In this document: positions 26,693 to 34,813 of the stretch, piece by piece
Layout: each line of letters begins with the position of its first letter
Numbering within the stretch: position 1 is the stretch's first letter
DNA from: Thermoplasmatales archaeon SM1-50
GTDB lineage: Archaea > Thermoplasmatota > E2 > DHVEG-1
Direction: 5' to 3'
Assembly (NCBI GenBank): GCA_001595945.1
Contig: LSSI01000065.1
Span: forward strand, 1 to 41,132
DNA: 41,132 bases
Translations under genes and position numbers: made by a program
The notes under the pieces: generated by a model
The model's database searches: none
What the model saw: only the letters and a program-made list of their open reading frames with translations
Told to the model about the DNA's origin: nothing

Positions 26693-28618
26693 TTAGGAGG
26701 AATACCCACCGAATACTAAACTTGGATCCCCGAACAACGCCCAGTGAGTTATACAATACGCATCGGTTTGCGCTATCACGTTTTCATTAAGGTATTTTTC
26801 AATGGACTTACTGTGAGCCTGTGCCAGATGAGTTGTACCTTGACCGATCCAGTAGAAGAAATTTGACTCCAGTTCTGCACTCAATATTGTCGATGGGTCA
26901 CCGCCACCTGAGCCGATACCGTACCCAGTACATCCGGTTGATGCAATGGCACCACCAAAGGGTTTTATGACAAGCCCCCAGCTAAAACAGACAATACCCG
27001 GTAGTCCATGACAGAAATAGCTTGTCCCGTTTTTGTCCTTCATACCAGAGAGTGCCGAGACGTTGTACAATCCATTATGACATCCACCGACGACGACAAC
27101 AGGTTGTTTTGCCCCGTTTTGAATCCGCCAGAAAGCATTCAGACCGATGCCACCAGTCCAATCATCAGGATATTCTCCATCAAACCAGATTGTATTCCAT
27201 CCAAGTGCATACCCATGTCCTTCGAAGTCGATAAAACCTGCTCCCTTACTAAAAATCGATGAAATGTCTTTTGTATTTGGGACAAGACCACTGCTGTTCC
27301 TGTTTGTTGAATACACTTGAACTTGACTTAGATCAGGGATCGCGAGCTTTGTGTAGTTATACGCAAGATCACAGAGGTACTCTCCATCTGGTTTTCCTGC
27401 CCACCAGTAAAAGGTTTTCCCACCAACACCAACAAAGGTCTTATACCATGGCTTGTCGTCAGGACCTGTGCTTTCATATTTGATTATTTTTTGTACAATA
27501 TGGTTTACTTCCCATTTGTTTCTCACAGGCAGCCGACTGACGTAGACCTCCGGGTATAGGTCGAAGTCGTCTTTGAGTGCACCTGGTGCGTTCCAGGCAG
27601 CGTACACTCCGTCCCCGTTTGAATCCCAGCTGTCGAAAACACCGGTCGCGTTATAGAGACATCCATAGTAGAGATCAGATAAACATGCCTCATCGTCCGC
27701 ATGTGGCATGACGACGTAACGAACTGGGACATACCATGCCTTCCAACCAGCAGATCGAGTGTCCTTATCTTTCGCGTAGATATGGTTCTTCAAGCCACCG
27801 ACGAGGAGAACATAGGTAATATTCCAAGTGTCATAAGCGTATTGGATGAATTTTTTCACTTGTTCTGGTTGATCATACCCAGTATATTCGTTAAGGATGG
27901 ACTCGACTGATTTAAACGTGGTCGTAAGACCTTTGTCGTTCTTAAAATCTATAAGCTTCTGGAGATTTGACTCAAATGCACTTGGTGCGATGATTACCAT
28001 GTCGTAATCTTCTTCATATGTCATCGGAGGTGTATGCGGTTCTTGATACTTCAGTACAATGTCAAAGCCACCGGCATATTCGATCTGATTGTACATCGGG
28101 GCATACCTGATGGGATAGCAAACTATTTTTACGAAGGTCACCTGCACATCGTTCTTGTTGCGACCTGCTCCAAGATCGTATGTACACCAGGTTGCTGGAT
28201 AAAAAGCTGGGTTCTCATACACCGCAGGGTCCTTCTCGTATGCAGTGTGTTCTTGTAATTTGGACAACGCAGCAATACGGGCGGGGATGATCTCTTTTGT
28301 CAAGGTCATGGTCCCTATGTCCTTCGTATGAGAGATTACCTGTATATCAGACGATCCATAGGGGATCTCATAGGTTTTTACATAGATAGGTAGGACTGGT
28401 CTGTTTGGTTCTAGCCATTGGGTTGTCGCACCGTCAACCTGTATTTCGATGAATCCGTCTTTTTCAGATAGTGTTGGTTGGTTCGGGAAAAGAATCGATG
28501 TTGACGTTGTTGTTAGGGGGGGTGTTTGTTGTAATGAGATAGTCGTATCAAACGCAGCTGCCCCTAGTCCACTTAGGACTAATAGTCCCATAACTAGTAT
28601 GGGTAATAATTTTTCCAT
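26693..28618 (-). CDS. Secreted gingipain-like (C25) cysteine peptidase
   Basis: A 641-residue protein from the ATG at 28618; GGAGG lies just upstream, and the in-frame TTG at 28633 overlaps that site. Signal peptide, then a pro-domain to about residue 205 containing the IIPARIAAL segment. The C25 fold begins DYDMVIIAPSAF, followed by LLVGGLKNHIYAKDKDTRS. The catalytic pair is H468 (FEGHGYALGW) and C513 (VVGGCHNGLY). It ends at GDPSLVFGGYSS. The fold is not interrupted as in the C25 enzyme at 8277. The direct repeats upstream (28662-28718) may control it. Confidence 0.93.
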   Translation of the reverse strand: MEKLLPILVMGLLVLSGLGAAAFDTTISLQQTPPLTTTSTSILFPNQPTLSEKDGFIEIQVDGATTQWLEPNRPVLPIYVKTYEIPYGSSDIQVISHTKDIGTMTLTKEIIPARIAALSKLQEHTAYEKDPAVYENPAFYPATWCTYDLGAGRNKNDVQVTFVKIVCYPIRYAPMYNQIEYAGGFDIVLKYQEPHTPPMTYEEDYDMVIIAPSAFESNLQKLIDFKNDKGLTTTFKSVESILNEYTGYDQPEQVKKFIQYAYDTWNITYVLLVGGLKNHIYAKDKDTRSAGWKAWYVPVRYVVMPHADDEACLSDLYYGCLYNATGVFDSWDSNGDGVYAAWNAPGALKDDFDLYPEVYVSRLPVRNKWEVNHIVQKIIKYESTGPDDKPWYKTFVGVGGKTFYWWAGKPDGEYLCDLAYNYTKLAIPDLSQVQVYSTNRNSSGLVPNTKDISSIFSKGAGFIDFEGHGYALGWNTIWFDGEYPDDWTGGIGLNAFWRIQNGAKQPVVVVGGCHNGLYNVSALSGMKDKNGTSYFCHGLPGIVCFSWGLVIKPFGGAIASTGCTGYGIGSGGGDPSTILSAELESNFFYWIGQGTTHLAQAHSKSIEKYLNENVIAQTDAYCITHWALFGDPSLVFGGYSS

Positions 28619-28661
28619 CTTTTTTTCCTCCAATATTTACAGGTATTACAATATACCTTAG

Positions 28662-28718
28662 AGTATAATAATGTAACTCTAATTACAATAGGTTTTAAAG
28701 TATAATAATGTAACTCTA
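28662..28718. repeat. Direct 20-base repeats upstream of the second C25 gene
   Basis: AGTATAATAATGTAACTCTA occurs at 28662-28681 and, identical, at 28699-28718, a 37-base spacing. The copies lie 44-100 bases before the C25 start codon and flank an AT-rich promoter-like stretch. They look like paired operators, though a recent small duplication is also possible. Confidence 0.6.
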
Positions 28719-29077
28719 TGAAATTTGGTCAAAATGATAATAAAACCATTTATTTAATTATAAATGTAAGAAAAATACTAAAAAATTTTTTTCTTGAAAT
28801 TTTAGATTTTTATGGAAAATAATATATAAGAAAGGATTGAATCTATTGTGTTTTTTTTCTATAAGTCAGTATTCCGTAATTTTACCATCCTCTCTGCAAA
28901 TATCTCTTAGACGACTTGATAATACAGGATGAATTTGATACAAAAAAACCGTTGATGACAACCATATGGATTTATTGAATTGTGTGTTAAAAACAACAAG
29001 TAAAACCTAAGAAAAACAAGGAAAAGATAATCATCTACATAATTTTTTCATTTTTTAATATTAGATTGTAATCTAGA
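28719..29077. other. AT-rich intergenic gap
   Basis: No gene or structured element seen. It separates the C25 gene start from the 3' end of the FAD oxidoreductase gene. Confidence 0.4.
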
Positions 29078-30214
29078 TTAAGATGTGTTAATGATTTGAT
29101 CCGCTGCATATAATCCTGTGATATATGCCTCCTCAAGGCCGACGATGTTATAATCTCCAATGAGATACATATGGTTTCCTCTACTACTTTCAATAAGAAT
29201 ATGTCCGTTTATACGCCCAGCGGGATCCCAGAAGTGATGAGCAATCACCCTTGGATTGGTAAAATATGTCTCTAACGGGGGTTGCCTGTCTTTATAGTAA
29301 AAAAGATAAGTCCCATCACCAAGGTCCGCTATCGATTGAACCATGCTTGGATGGCAGAAGAGCTGATACGATTTCCTTGCGATGATACGTCTGGGGCTGC
29401 CTCTAACATGAAGCATGTGCGTGGAAATAGGCATGTTTATTTCTTTGATGCCTGCAAAGGAAGATGACCAGCTGATTTCAGTGGCTAAGACAAGGTTTTT
29501 TGAATAATACGTGCTTGTGTTTGTTTTGATCTTGTACTGGTTATTTGCATAGTGTATATCGCTAGCTGAGTCAAGAACGATGTTTTGCTGAAACGATGAG
29601 GTCATGGTTGTTTTCTCAAATGTAAAGGTAAAAATCGGGGTGATTAACGGTAGAAGATATTGTAAAAAACTAAACGCGTTCATTTCATGAACTGCAGAAA
29701 ATGTTGTTGAATACAATGCTTTTGAGAGATATTTATCTGTACCTCGTAATAGGCTGTGTTCCTTTACAAAATCAGCTGCATTTTTCATATATAAGTGATG
29801 TAAGAAAGGGTCTGCTTCGATTGCTTTTTTTTGTGAGGTAGTTTGAGCGGTTTTTCGAAAGGCTCTTAGTGCATTTCTAAACCGGTACAATAGTTGTTTT
29901 ATTTTCATGAATTGATGCAGATAGGCTACAAGCTTGGGTTCATAAAGAATATATGTCTTATGGTTTTCATGAAAACAAAAATCGCGTAATCTGATTCTTT
30001 TTTGTATGGTTACGAATGGCAAAACATTGTCATAATCTGAGCAGACAAAAAACGCGCCGTAGTTTGCTGTTCCATCTTCTGATGTTAGGATACGGCCGCC
30101 GATGTCTTTGCTGATGATCAAAAAATCCTTGTCATGTTTTTGCAAACAGTGTCCACAGGCAAGCCCAGCGATACCAGCGCCGATGATAATGGTTTCGTAG
30201 GAGTTATTCATCAT
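29078..30214 (-). CDS. FAD-dependent oxidoreductase, amine-oxidase/phytoene-desaturase-like
   Basis: A 378-residue flavoprotein. TIIIGAGIAGLACGHCL is the N-terminal dinucleotide-binding GxGxxG motif, and DIGGRILT matches the GGR motif after it. Near the C terminus, MYLIGDYNIVGLEEAYITG matches the GD motif that contacts the FAD ribityl chain. These mark the NAD(P)-binding-8/amine-oxidase type. It is shorter than typical amine oxidases. No partner gene indicates its substrate; carotenoid, quinone-lipid or amine oxidation are all possible. ATG at 30214 or 30211 may start it. Confidence 0.85.
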   Translation of the reverse strand: MMNNSYETIIIGAGIAGLACGHCLQKHDKDFLIISKDIGGRILTSEDGTANYGAFFVCSDYDNVLPFVTIQKRIRLRDFCFHENHKTYILYEPKLVAYLHQFMKIKQLLYRFRNALRAFRKTAQTTSQKKAIEADPFLHHLYMKNAADFVKEHSLLRGTDKYLSKALYSTTFSAVHEMNAFSFLQYLLPLITPIFTFTFEKTTMTSSFQQNIVLDSASDIHYANNQYKIKTNTSTYYSKNLVLATEISWSSSFAGIKEINMPISTHMLHVRGSPRRIIARKSYQLFCHPSMVQSIADLGDGTYLFYYKDRQPPLETYFTNPRVIAHHFWDPAGRINGHILIESSRGNHMYLIGDYNIVGLEEAYITGLYAADQIINTS

Positions 30215-30356
30215 CGTATTTGTAATAGATATTCTGTCATTAATTTTTTACCTATGAACAAACGTATTGTTTTTGTCATGTTGATGTATGGATGTTATAT
30301 TGAAAAAAAAACAAACGAAGAAAGGAATAATGATTCATCCGAGGGGGGGTTGGGTT

Positions 30357-30887
30357 TTATCTTATTTTTTTTAGTTCTTCAATGAATATATTATAACTAT
30401 TTTGGTCATAGAGGACAAATTTTACGAGTGTGATGTCCTGGTGTTCTTTGAGGTAGTCGATGGTGGTTTGTAACGCGATGTTTGCTGCTTCGTTGAGTGG
30501 ATAGCCGTACACCCCGGTGCTGATTGCAGGGAACGCTACGCTTTTTAGGTTCTTCTTTGAAGCGAGTTTGAGGCTCTCGAGGTACGCGCTTTTTAGCAAT
30601 GCCGCTTCGTTTCTGGTTCCCTCTTGGTATCTTGGTCCGACTGTATGGATGACGTATTTGGCTTTGAGATTCCCCCCGGTTGTGATGACAGCTTTTCCGG
30701 TTGGACATCCACCGATTTTTCTACATTCTTTCATGATTGTTGGTCCGCCTGTACGATGGATGGCACCGTCTACGCCACCTCCTCCAGCGAGTCTGTTATT
30801 TGCGGCGTTAATAATGGCATCGGTTGTTTCTTTGGTTATATCCCCACAGGTGAGGATGAGTGTTGAGGCGTTGATATGTTGTTCCAT
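30357..30887 (-). CDS. Macrodomain protein (ADP-ribose hydrolase, YmdB-like)
   Basis: A 176-residue single macrodomain. GDITKETTDAIINAANNRLAG and GGGVDGAIHRTGG form the ADP-ribose pocket, and AFPAISTGVYGYP is the second loop. Family members remove ADP-ribose from proteins or deacetylate O-acetyl-ADP-ribose. The ATG at 30887 is chosen because GGAGG lies six bases before it; the in-frame GTG at 30902 overlaps that site. The stop is followed by a T-rich stretch. Confidence 0.93.
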   Translation of the reverse strand: MEQHINASTLILTCGDITKETTDAIINAANNRLAGGGGVDGAIHRTGGPTIMKECRKIGGCPTGKAVITTGGNLKAKYVIHTVGPRYQEGTRNEAALLKSAYLESLKLASKKNLKSVAFPAISTGVYGYPLNEAANIALQTTIDYLKEHQDITLVKFVLYDQNSYNIFIEELKKIR

Positions 30888-30999
30888 ATGTTCCTCCTTC
30901 ACTACTTTCTTGAAATAATATTCCTTTAAATGGTAAATGATATAAAAAATATATGATTGAGAAAGAAGGATGTTTTTGAAAAAAGGGAAAAAAATTGTT

Positions 31000-31089
31000 T
31001 TATCTGAATGCTCTGAGGAGTTTGAATAGGTCGCTTGCTTTTTAAATCGTATGCGGTAAACGCTGGATTGTTGTCGTGTTACCTCCTTG
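31000..31089 (-). pseudogene. Relic of a paralogue of the small protein at 32154
   Basis: Read on the minus strand it gives TTIQRLPHTI, a stop, then KASDLFKLLRAFR and a stop. The intact protein at 32154-32396 ends TTIQRLTQSYLETSDPFKLLKTLR. The similarity holds in one frame except for the premature TAA, so this is a decayed copy of the C terminus. No upstream part can be recognised. Confidence 0.6.
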
Positions 31090-31130
31090 TTATAGGGATT
31101 TTCTTCCTCTTCTGTTTCATTTGCTTCTTG

Positions 31131-32036
31131 TTAGAGGAGGTTGCTGATATGATAGATGAGGCAGTTCAAATAGACGGACCAGCCAAAGACATTTATGATG
31201 TGAAAGAGCGATGATACCCCTCTTGTCTGAGTTATTGTTATGATTCCTATACTTCCAATGATTCCTCCCACTAGGATAATGATTGTGAAATAGGAATGTA
31301 AGGAAAAAAGGATGATCAATGGAAGAAGGAATATAATGTAGAGGATGAATACTACAATAAGGGCTCTGTATGCGTTGTGTAACCCTATCCAGACCGCAAA
31401 TGTCTTTGACCCACTTGCTTTGTCGAATGTATAGTCATGGATATGGTTGTCTATTTGGGCAAAACAACCGTAGAGACCTAATGAGACTGCGACGAAGATA
31501 GTGATCTGGGAGATGGTGCCTGCGAGATACGAGCCCCAGAGGATTAATGCGAGAAGCGCGATGAAATGCCATAGAATGTCTATGCCAGGTCTGCTTTTCA
31601 AACGGAGGGGGGGAGCGGAATACATCCACATTAGTAAAAAAAGAAAAGAACAGAACACAAACACCTCTAAGGTGATGAATAGGGAGAGCAATAGGGGGAT
31701 TATGATGAAGATGAGGTTAAACATCATGCCCATGTGTTTTGATATGGATCCTGATGCCAGTGCATTGAGTGGTGCTCTTCGTGGGTTTTCTTTATCGGTG
31801 TCAATGTCGTAATAGTTGTTAATCGCAAAAGTGAATGAGAGAATGAAAAATGTTAATACTACGAAAAACCACAATGATACTAGGTACCTGGTGATTTCGA
31901 GGGAAGTGATCCCTAAAAGGAACCCGAAAAAAGAAATCGCAAGCCAATTGCAGACTCCTTTAATTCGAATGAATCCTGTAAAAAAATGAGAGAATACGTT
32001 CTTCTTTTTGTTCATGGAAGATTTCATTACATGCAT
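31131..32036 (-). CDS. UbiA-family prenyltransferase
   Basis: A 301-residue integral membrane enzyme with about eight or nine helices. The first aspartate motif is NNYYDIDTDKENP and the second DNHIHDYTFDKASGSKT, both needed to bind Mg and prenyl diphosphate. In Archaea members make ether lipids (digeranylgeranylglyceryl phosphate synthase), quinones or other prenylated compounds. The substrate cannot be fixed from sequence. A minus-strand TATA box at 32051-32060 suggests the mRNA starts at or near the ATG at 32036; a second ATG lies three codons on. Confidence 0.9.
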   Translation of the reverse strand: MHVMKSSMNKKKNVFSHFFTGFIRIKGVCNWLAISFFGFLLGITSLEITRYLVSLWFFVVLTFFILSFTFAINNYYDIDTDKENPRRAPLNALASGSISKHMGMMFNLIFIIIPLLLSLFITLEVFVFCSFLFLLMWMYSAPPLRLKSRPGIDILWHFIALLALILWGSYLAGTISQITIFVAVSLGLYGCFAQIDNHIHDYTFDKASGSKTFAVWIGLHNAYRALIVVFILYIIFLLPLIILFSLHSYFTIIILVGGIIGSIGIITITQTRGVSSLFHIINVFGWSVYLNCLIYHISNLL

Positions 32037-32050
32037 GGAACGAGACGTTG

Positions 32051-32060
32051 GTTTATACGA
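32051..32060 (-). promoter_or_regulatory. TATA box of the UbiA gene
   Basis: TCGTATAAAC on the minus strand, 15-24 bases before the ATG at 32036, so transcription would begin at about the start codon (leaderless). Confidence 0.45.
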
Positions 32061-32153
32061 GTATTGCTTGTGTTTCGTTCAATAGGGGTTGATGAAATAG
32101 AGAAATTTACTGGATAAAACAATTTCAAAAGGAAATGTAAAAGTAAAAAGAGT

Positions 32154-32396
32154 TTATCGAAGTGTTTTGAGAAGTTTGAATGGGTCGCTTGTTTCCAGGT
32201 AGGATTGAGTAAGGCGTTGGATGGTGGTGTCGCTGAGTCCTTGTTTAGATAGTTCTCTGCGGAAGATTCGTGCTGCTTTGTGTGCCTTGGCTTTGAATAG
32301 GAATGCTTGGATGCCGAATCGGATGGTGAATTTGGGGAGTAGTAAGAGGAGGGATCCCAAGAGTTTTGGGAGATCCCTTTCTGCGTTTCTGTTCAT
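32154..32396 (-). CDS. Small unknown protein, last gene of the winged-helix operon
   Basis: An 80-residue basic protein. A hydrophobic stretch near the N terminus (LPKLLGSLLLLLPKF) may be a membrane-associated helix. The C-terminal part (ELSKQGLSDTTIQRLTQSYL) resembles the end of the preceding 91-residue protein (AAGMTEQQAFELTQQYMSTL). It lies 11 bases after that gene. A broken relative occurs at 31000-31089. I do not know the family; the link with a regulator is the main clue. Confidence 0.7.
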   Translation of the reverse strand: MNRNAERDLPKLLGSLLLLLPKFTIRFGIQAFLFKAKAHKAARIFRRELSKQGLSDTTIQRLTQSYLETSDPFKLLKTLR

Positions 32397-32407
32397 GGTC
32401 GTACTCT

Positions 32408-32683
32408 TTAGTCGTGGTTGTGTTTTATTGCTTTACCCATGAGGTTTCCCAGGTTTAGGGTGGACATGTATTGCTGGGTTAGCTCAAAGGCTTGCTGTTC
32501 GGTCATGCCTGCGGCTTTGAGTTCTTTGTAGAACGTTGCGGCTGCAGCGGCATATTGTTTTGCGCTCTGTGCTCCGTAGAGAAGTTCACTGAGTGTTTTA
32601 AGCAACCCAGGGACCTTCTCCCCGACGACATCAAGGATTTCCTTTATTTTCTGTGGGTCTGGCATATTGTTATGTTCACTCAT
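32408..32683 (-). CDS. Small unknown protein, middle gene of the winged-helix operon
   Basis: A 91-residue protein from the ATG at 32683; TGGAGGT lies 13 bases upstream, and the in-frame ATG at 32701 overlaps it. It is helical, with an Ala-rich central segment (SAKQYAAAAATFYKELKAAG) followed by the TEQQAFELTQQYM segment shared in pattern with the next protein. No signal peptide or catalytic motif is seen. Unknown family. Confidence 0.7.
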   Translation of the reverse strand: MSEHNNMPDPQKIKEILDVVGEKVPGLLKTLSELLYGAQSAKQYAAAAATFYKELKAAGMTEQQAFELTQQYMSTLNLGNLMGKAIKHNHD

Positions 32684-32734
32684 AGTTTTTTTTACCTCCA
32701 TTTCAGGTTCTACATTCCTGTTAGGGTGGTCAGT

Positions 32735-33175
32735 CTATATAGATAAACCGAGCAGTTGTGTCCACTTGGTGATCACCTCGGGAGTGAGGGTGTACACAGT
32801 GCGACGACCTTTTTGTAGTTTCTGGATGATATGTTGTTGTTCGAGGGTTACGAGTTTTTCTCTGATGATGCGTCTACTGGCAGTGCCTCGTCTGCTTTTG
32901 ACTTGTTCTGTGATTTGGCTGATGTTCTGCTCGGGTCGTTCGAGTAAAACGCGGACGATGTCCTTAGAGATTGGGTCTTTAAGGCCGGGAAGGATGGCGT
33001 CCGGGGTGAGACCGCCATGGTCTAATAAGAGTCCTGCGAGTTTGAGGTAACGTTCTGTGGTCTTACGGGCATCAGTGAGTGGTTTGAGTAAGGCTGCAAG
33101 CAGGGTCTCTAGTTCACTAATCCGCTTGGATAGTTCTTTGATTTCGTTGGATACGTCCGTTGGTTCCTTCTCCAC
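32735..33175 (-). CDS. Winged-helix transcriptional regulator with N-terminal coiled coil
   Basis: A 146-residue protein with a GTG start at 33175. Residues about 1-45 form a heptad-like coil (NEIKELSKRISELETLLAALL), likely for dimerisation. The second half is a winged helix (DIVRVLLERPEQNISQITEQV, then a QKGRRTVYTLTPEV wing), similar to ArsR/MarR-like archaeal regulators. It is the first gene of a three-gene operon with two small proteins, which it may control. Confidence 0.8.
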   Translation of the reverse strand: MEKEPTDVSNEIKELSKRISELETLLAALLKPLTDARKTTERYLKLAGLLLDHGGLTPDAILPGLKDPISKDIVRVLLERPEQNISQITEQVKSRRGTASRRIIREKLVTLEQQHIIQKLQKGRRTVYTLTPEVITKWTQLLGLSI

Positions 33176-33378
33176 AAGTACATGATATCAAAGGGGAGAA
33201 AAAGAATGTTTGCATGAAGAGAGGAGATTTTAAAAATATCAATTACAGAACATGAAAAATATATGGAAATTAGAATTTTCATCAAATCATTTTACTCTCC
33301 ATGGAAACAGAAAAAGTATTTCTCAAGCAGGATTTGATTTTTCTTATTATTCATCAGTCTATGTATCTAGTTCTTGTT

Positions 33379-33819
33379 TCATAAATAATCTTTCCTATGG
33401 TACTCATAAGGAGGCTGCACACCTTGACTTTGTCTTCGTTTAGCACATGTTTCATGAATCCAACCTTTCTCTTTTATATACTCAATTATATCACGATGCT
33501 CATTTGAATTTGGAAGTAAATCTATCTCTTTTTTACAAAAAGCGCAATAATACCAAATCCTATAGTTCTTCCTCGCTTTCTCATAACCATTATGAAAACC
33601 TTCGTTTAAACCGTTTTGATGCACTTCACTACGTACTTTTTTATAATTCTTTTTTTGCTTTCGAAATGCTATTCTGAAAAAATCCCCAGCAGTCAGGTGG
33701 GTTTCTTTTAAGTATTTATTGAACTCTTCTTTCCAGGCTCTGGGCATCCTTACACTCACAGTAGGATTGTTTTCTTGATATCGAATTCTGCTTGGTGGTT
33801 TATGTCTTTTTTTTGTCAT
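33379..33819 (-). CDS. RHH-like DNA-binding and zinc-finger protein
   Basis: A 146-residue basic protein. NNPTVSVRMPRAWKEEFNKY, then a helix-turn-helix-like pair to RIAFRKQKK, resembles ribbon-helix-helix (CopG/Arc) regulators. A middle segment leads into YYCAFCKKEID and WIHETCAKRRQ, a CxxC...HxxC zinc site. AAGGAG lies before the ATG at 33819. The 12-base iterons upstream fit an RHH-type operator, so autoregulation is plausible. The combined architecture is not one I recognise. Confidence 0.7.
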   Translation of the reverse strand: MTKKRHKPPSRIRYQENNPTVSVRMPRAWKEEFNKYLKETHLTAGDFFRIAFRKQKKNYKKVRSEVHQNGLNEGFHNGYEKARKNYRIWYYCAFCKKEIDLLPNSNEHRDIIEYIKEKGWIHETCAKRRQSQGVQPPYEYHRKDYL

Positions 33820-33890
33820 GGAATTTTCTCCTTATATCTTGTACATGATTTCTGCTGTGAACGTGTTGTTAAATTTATGTTGATTATTCT

Positions 33891-33949
33891 TGTAGTAAAC
33901 GGTATGGTAAACTGTATGGTAATCTACATAATATGGATATGTAGTAAAC
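33891..33949. promoter_or_regulatory. Iteron-like operator array
   Basis: GTAAACGGTATG, GTAAACTGTATG and GTAATCTACATA follow each other every 12 bases (33895-33930). TGTAGTAAAC occurs at 33891-33900 and again at 33940-33949. The array lies about 75-130 bases before the RHH-like gene start on the minus strand. Tandem 12-base spacing suits cooperative RHH dimers. Confidence 0.55.
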
Positions 33950-34412
33950 TTACTCAAATTTTTCATCTCAGATGCACCGTTCTTCTGCTCTCTTCCCCAC
34001 GAACATAGGAGAAAAATGTCTTTTGAAAATTGCAAAAATTTTTTAACTTTTTCTCAAACCATAGCATCTCCAAGACTTTCATACGTGCCAAAACAAGAGA
34101 AACGAATTATTTATTTCTTATTATATTTTTTGATTTCTTCAGTATTAATTTTGCGAAGATAATCGTTGTTTTTAAACTCTATAAAAATTAAAAGATAATA
34201 CCGTCAATGACTTTTATGATTAATCAAAATGAGAGGTTCTGGTCCATCGATTAATAGGCAGATTACACCAAAATCTATAGTGACTAGGGATAGTCACGAC
34301 AGCAGAATGTTATCATCAATTCTGTTCTGCGCATTGCCTTAATAACAAAGAAACAATACCTGATTATAAAAAATGAACGGTAACACAGAAACAACGAAAA
34401 AAAGTCATCCTG
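33950..34412. other. AT-rich gap with two hairpins
   Basis: GTGACTA (34280-34286) and TAGTCAC (34291-34297) form a perfect 7-base stem with a GGGA loop. CAGAAT and ATTCTG (about 34305-34325) form a second. They lie 90-130 bases past the end of the small membrane gene on the minus strand. They may be terminators, a small RNA or a protein site. No gene is seen. Confidence 0.35.
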
Positions 34413-34637
34413 TTAGTGTTGTATCTTCTCTTTTAAGATTAGGTAAAAACCAAGCGTGAACAACACAACAGAGACAAGGAGCAAAACAATACCAACTGGA
34501 TACAGCGGACGGGTAATACCAATGAGGTACCCTTGAGAGGAATGGAGAGCCTGAGTATAATCCTGTGCAAGTAATCCGATGACAATTAGAATCACACTAG
34601 TAAGAATCAGATACAGACCGAACCGTTGGGGTTTTAT
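34413..34637 (-). CDS. Small two-helix membrane protein, possibly with an ATA start
   Basis: From a GTG at 34595 the frame gives 60 residues, but this cuts into the first membrane helix. Extending upstream gives KPQRFGLYLILTSVILIVIG, a complete helix, and GGAGG sits six bases before an ATA codon at 34637. I favour the longer form, with an unusual or mutated start. The second helix is VGIVLLLVSVVLFTLGFYLI, and the end is basic. Function is unknown. Confidence 0.5.
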   Translation of the reverse strand: MKPQRFGLYLILTSVILIVIGLLAQDYTQALHSSQGYLIGITRPLYPVGIVLLLVSVVLFTLGFYLILKEKIQH

Positions 34638-34757
34638 ATGTTTTGCCTCCGTTAGGACCTCTTAAAGTAGTTGCTTCTTTAAAAACATATCCGTATAAAC
34701 TCGATATTACGATTTGCATTGAACCAACAATCTAAGACACATAAGTCAAAGAAATAC

Positions 34758-34767
34758 TTTTATATAA
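34758..34767 (+). promoter_or_regulatory. TATA box of the serine hydrolase gene
   Basis: TTTTATATAA lies 47-56 bases before the ATG at 34814. Confidence 0.5.
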
Positions 34768-34813
34768 CCAATTACAATAGTTTTCCTAGAGAAAAAAAGG
34801 GGATTATCAGATT

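Noticed and set aside
33891-33949. Short repeats as a CRISPR array
   Set aside because: The period is 12 bases with no spacers; an operator is more likely.
33832-34035. Minus-strand 67-residue frame
   Set aside because: It is coded largely by the iteron array (YYVDYHTVYHTVYY) and lacks gene-like features.
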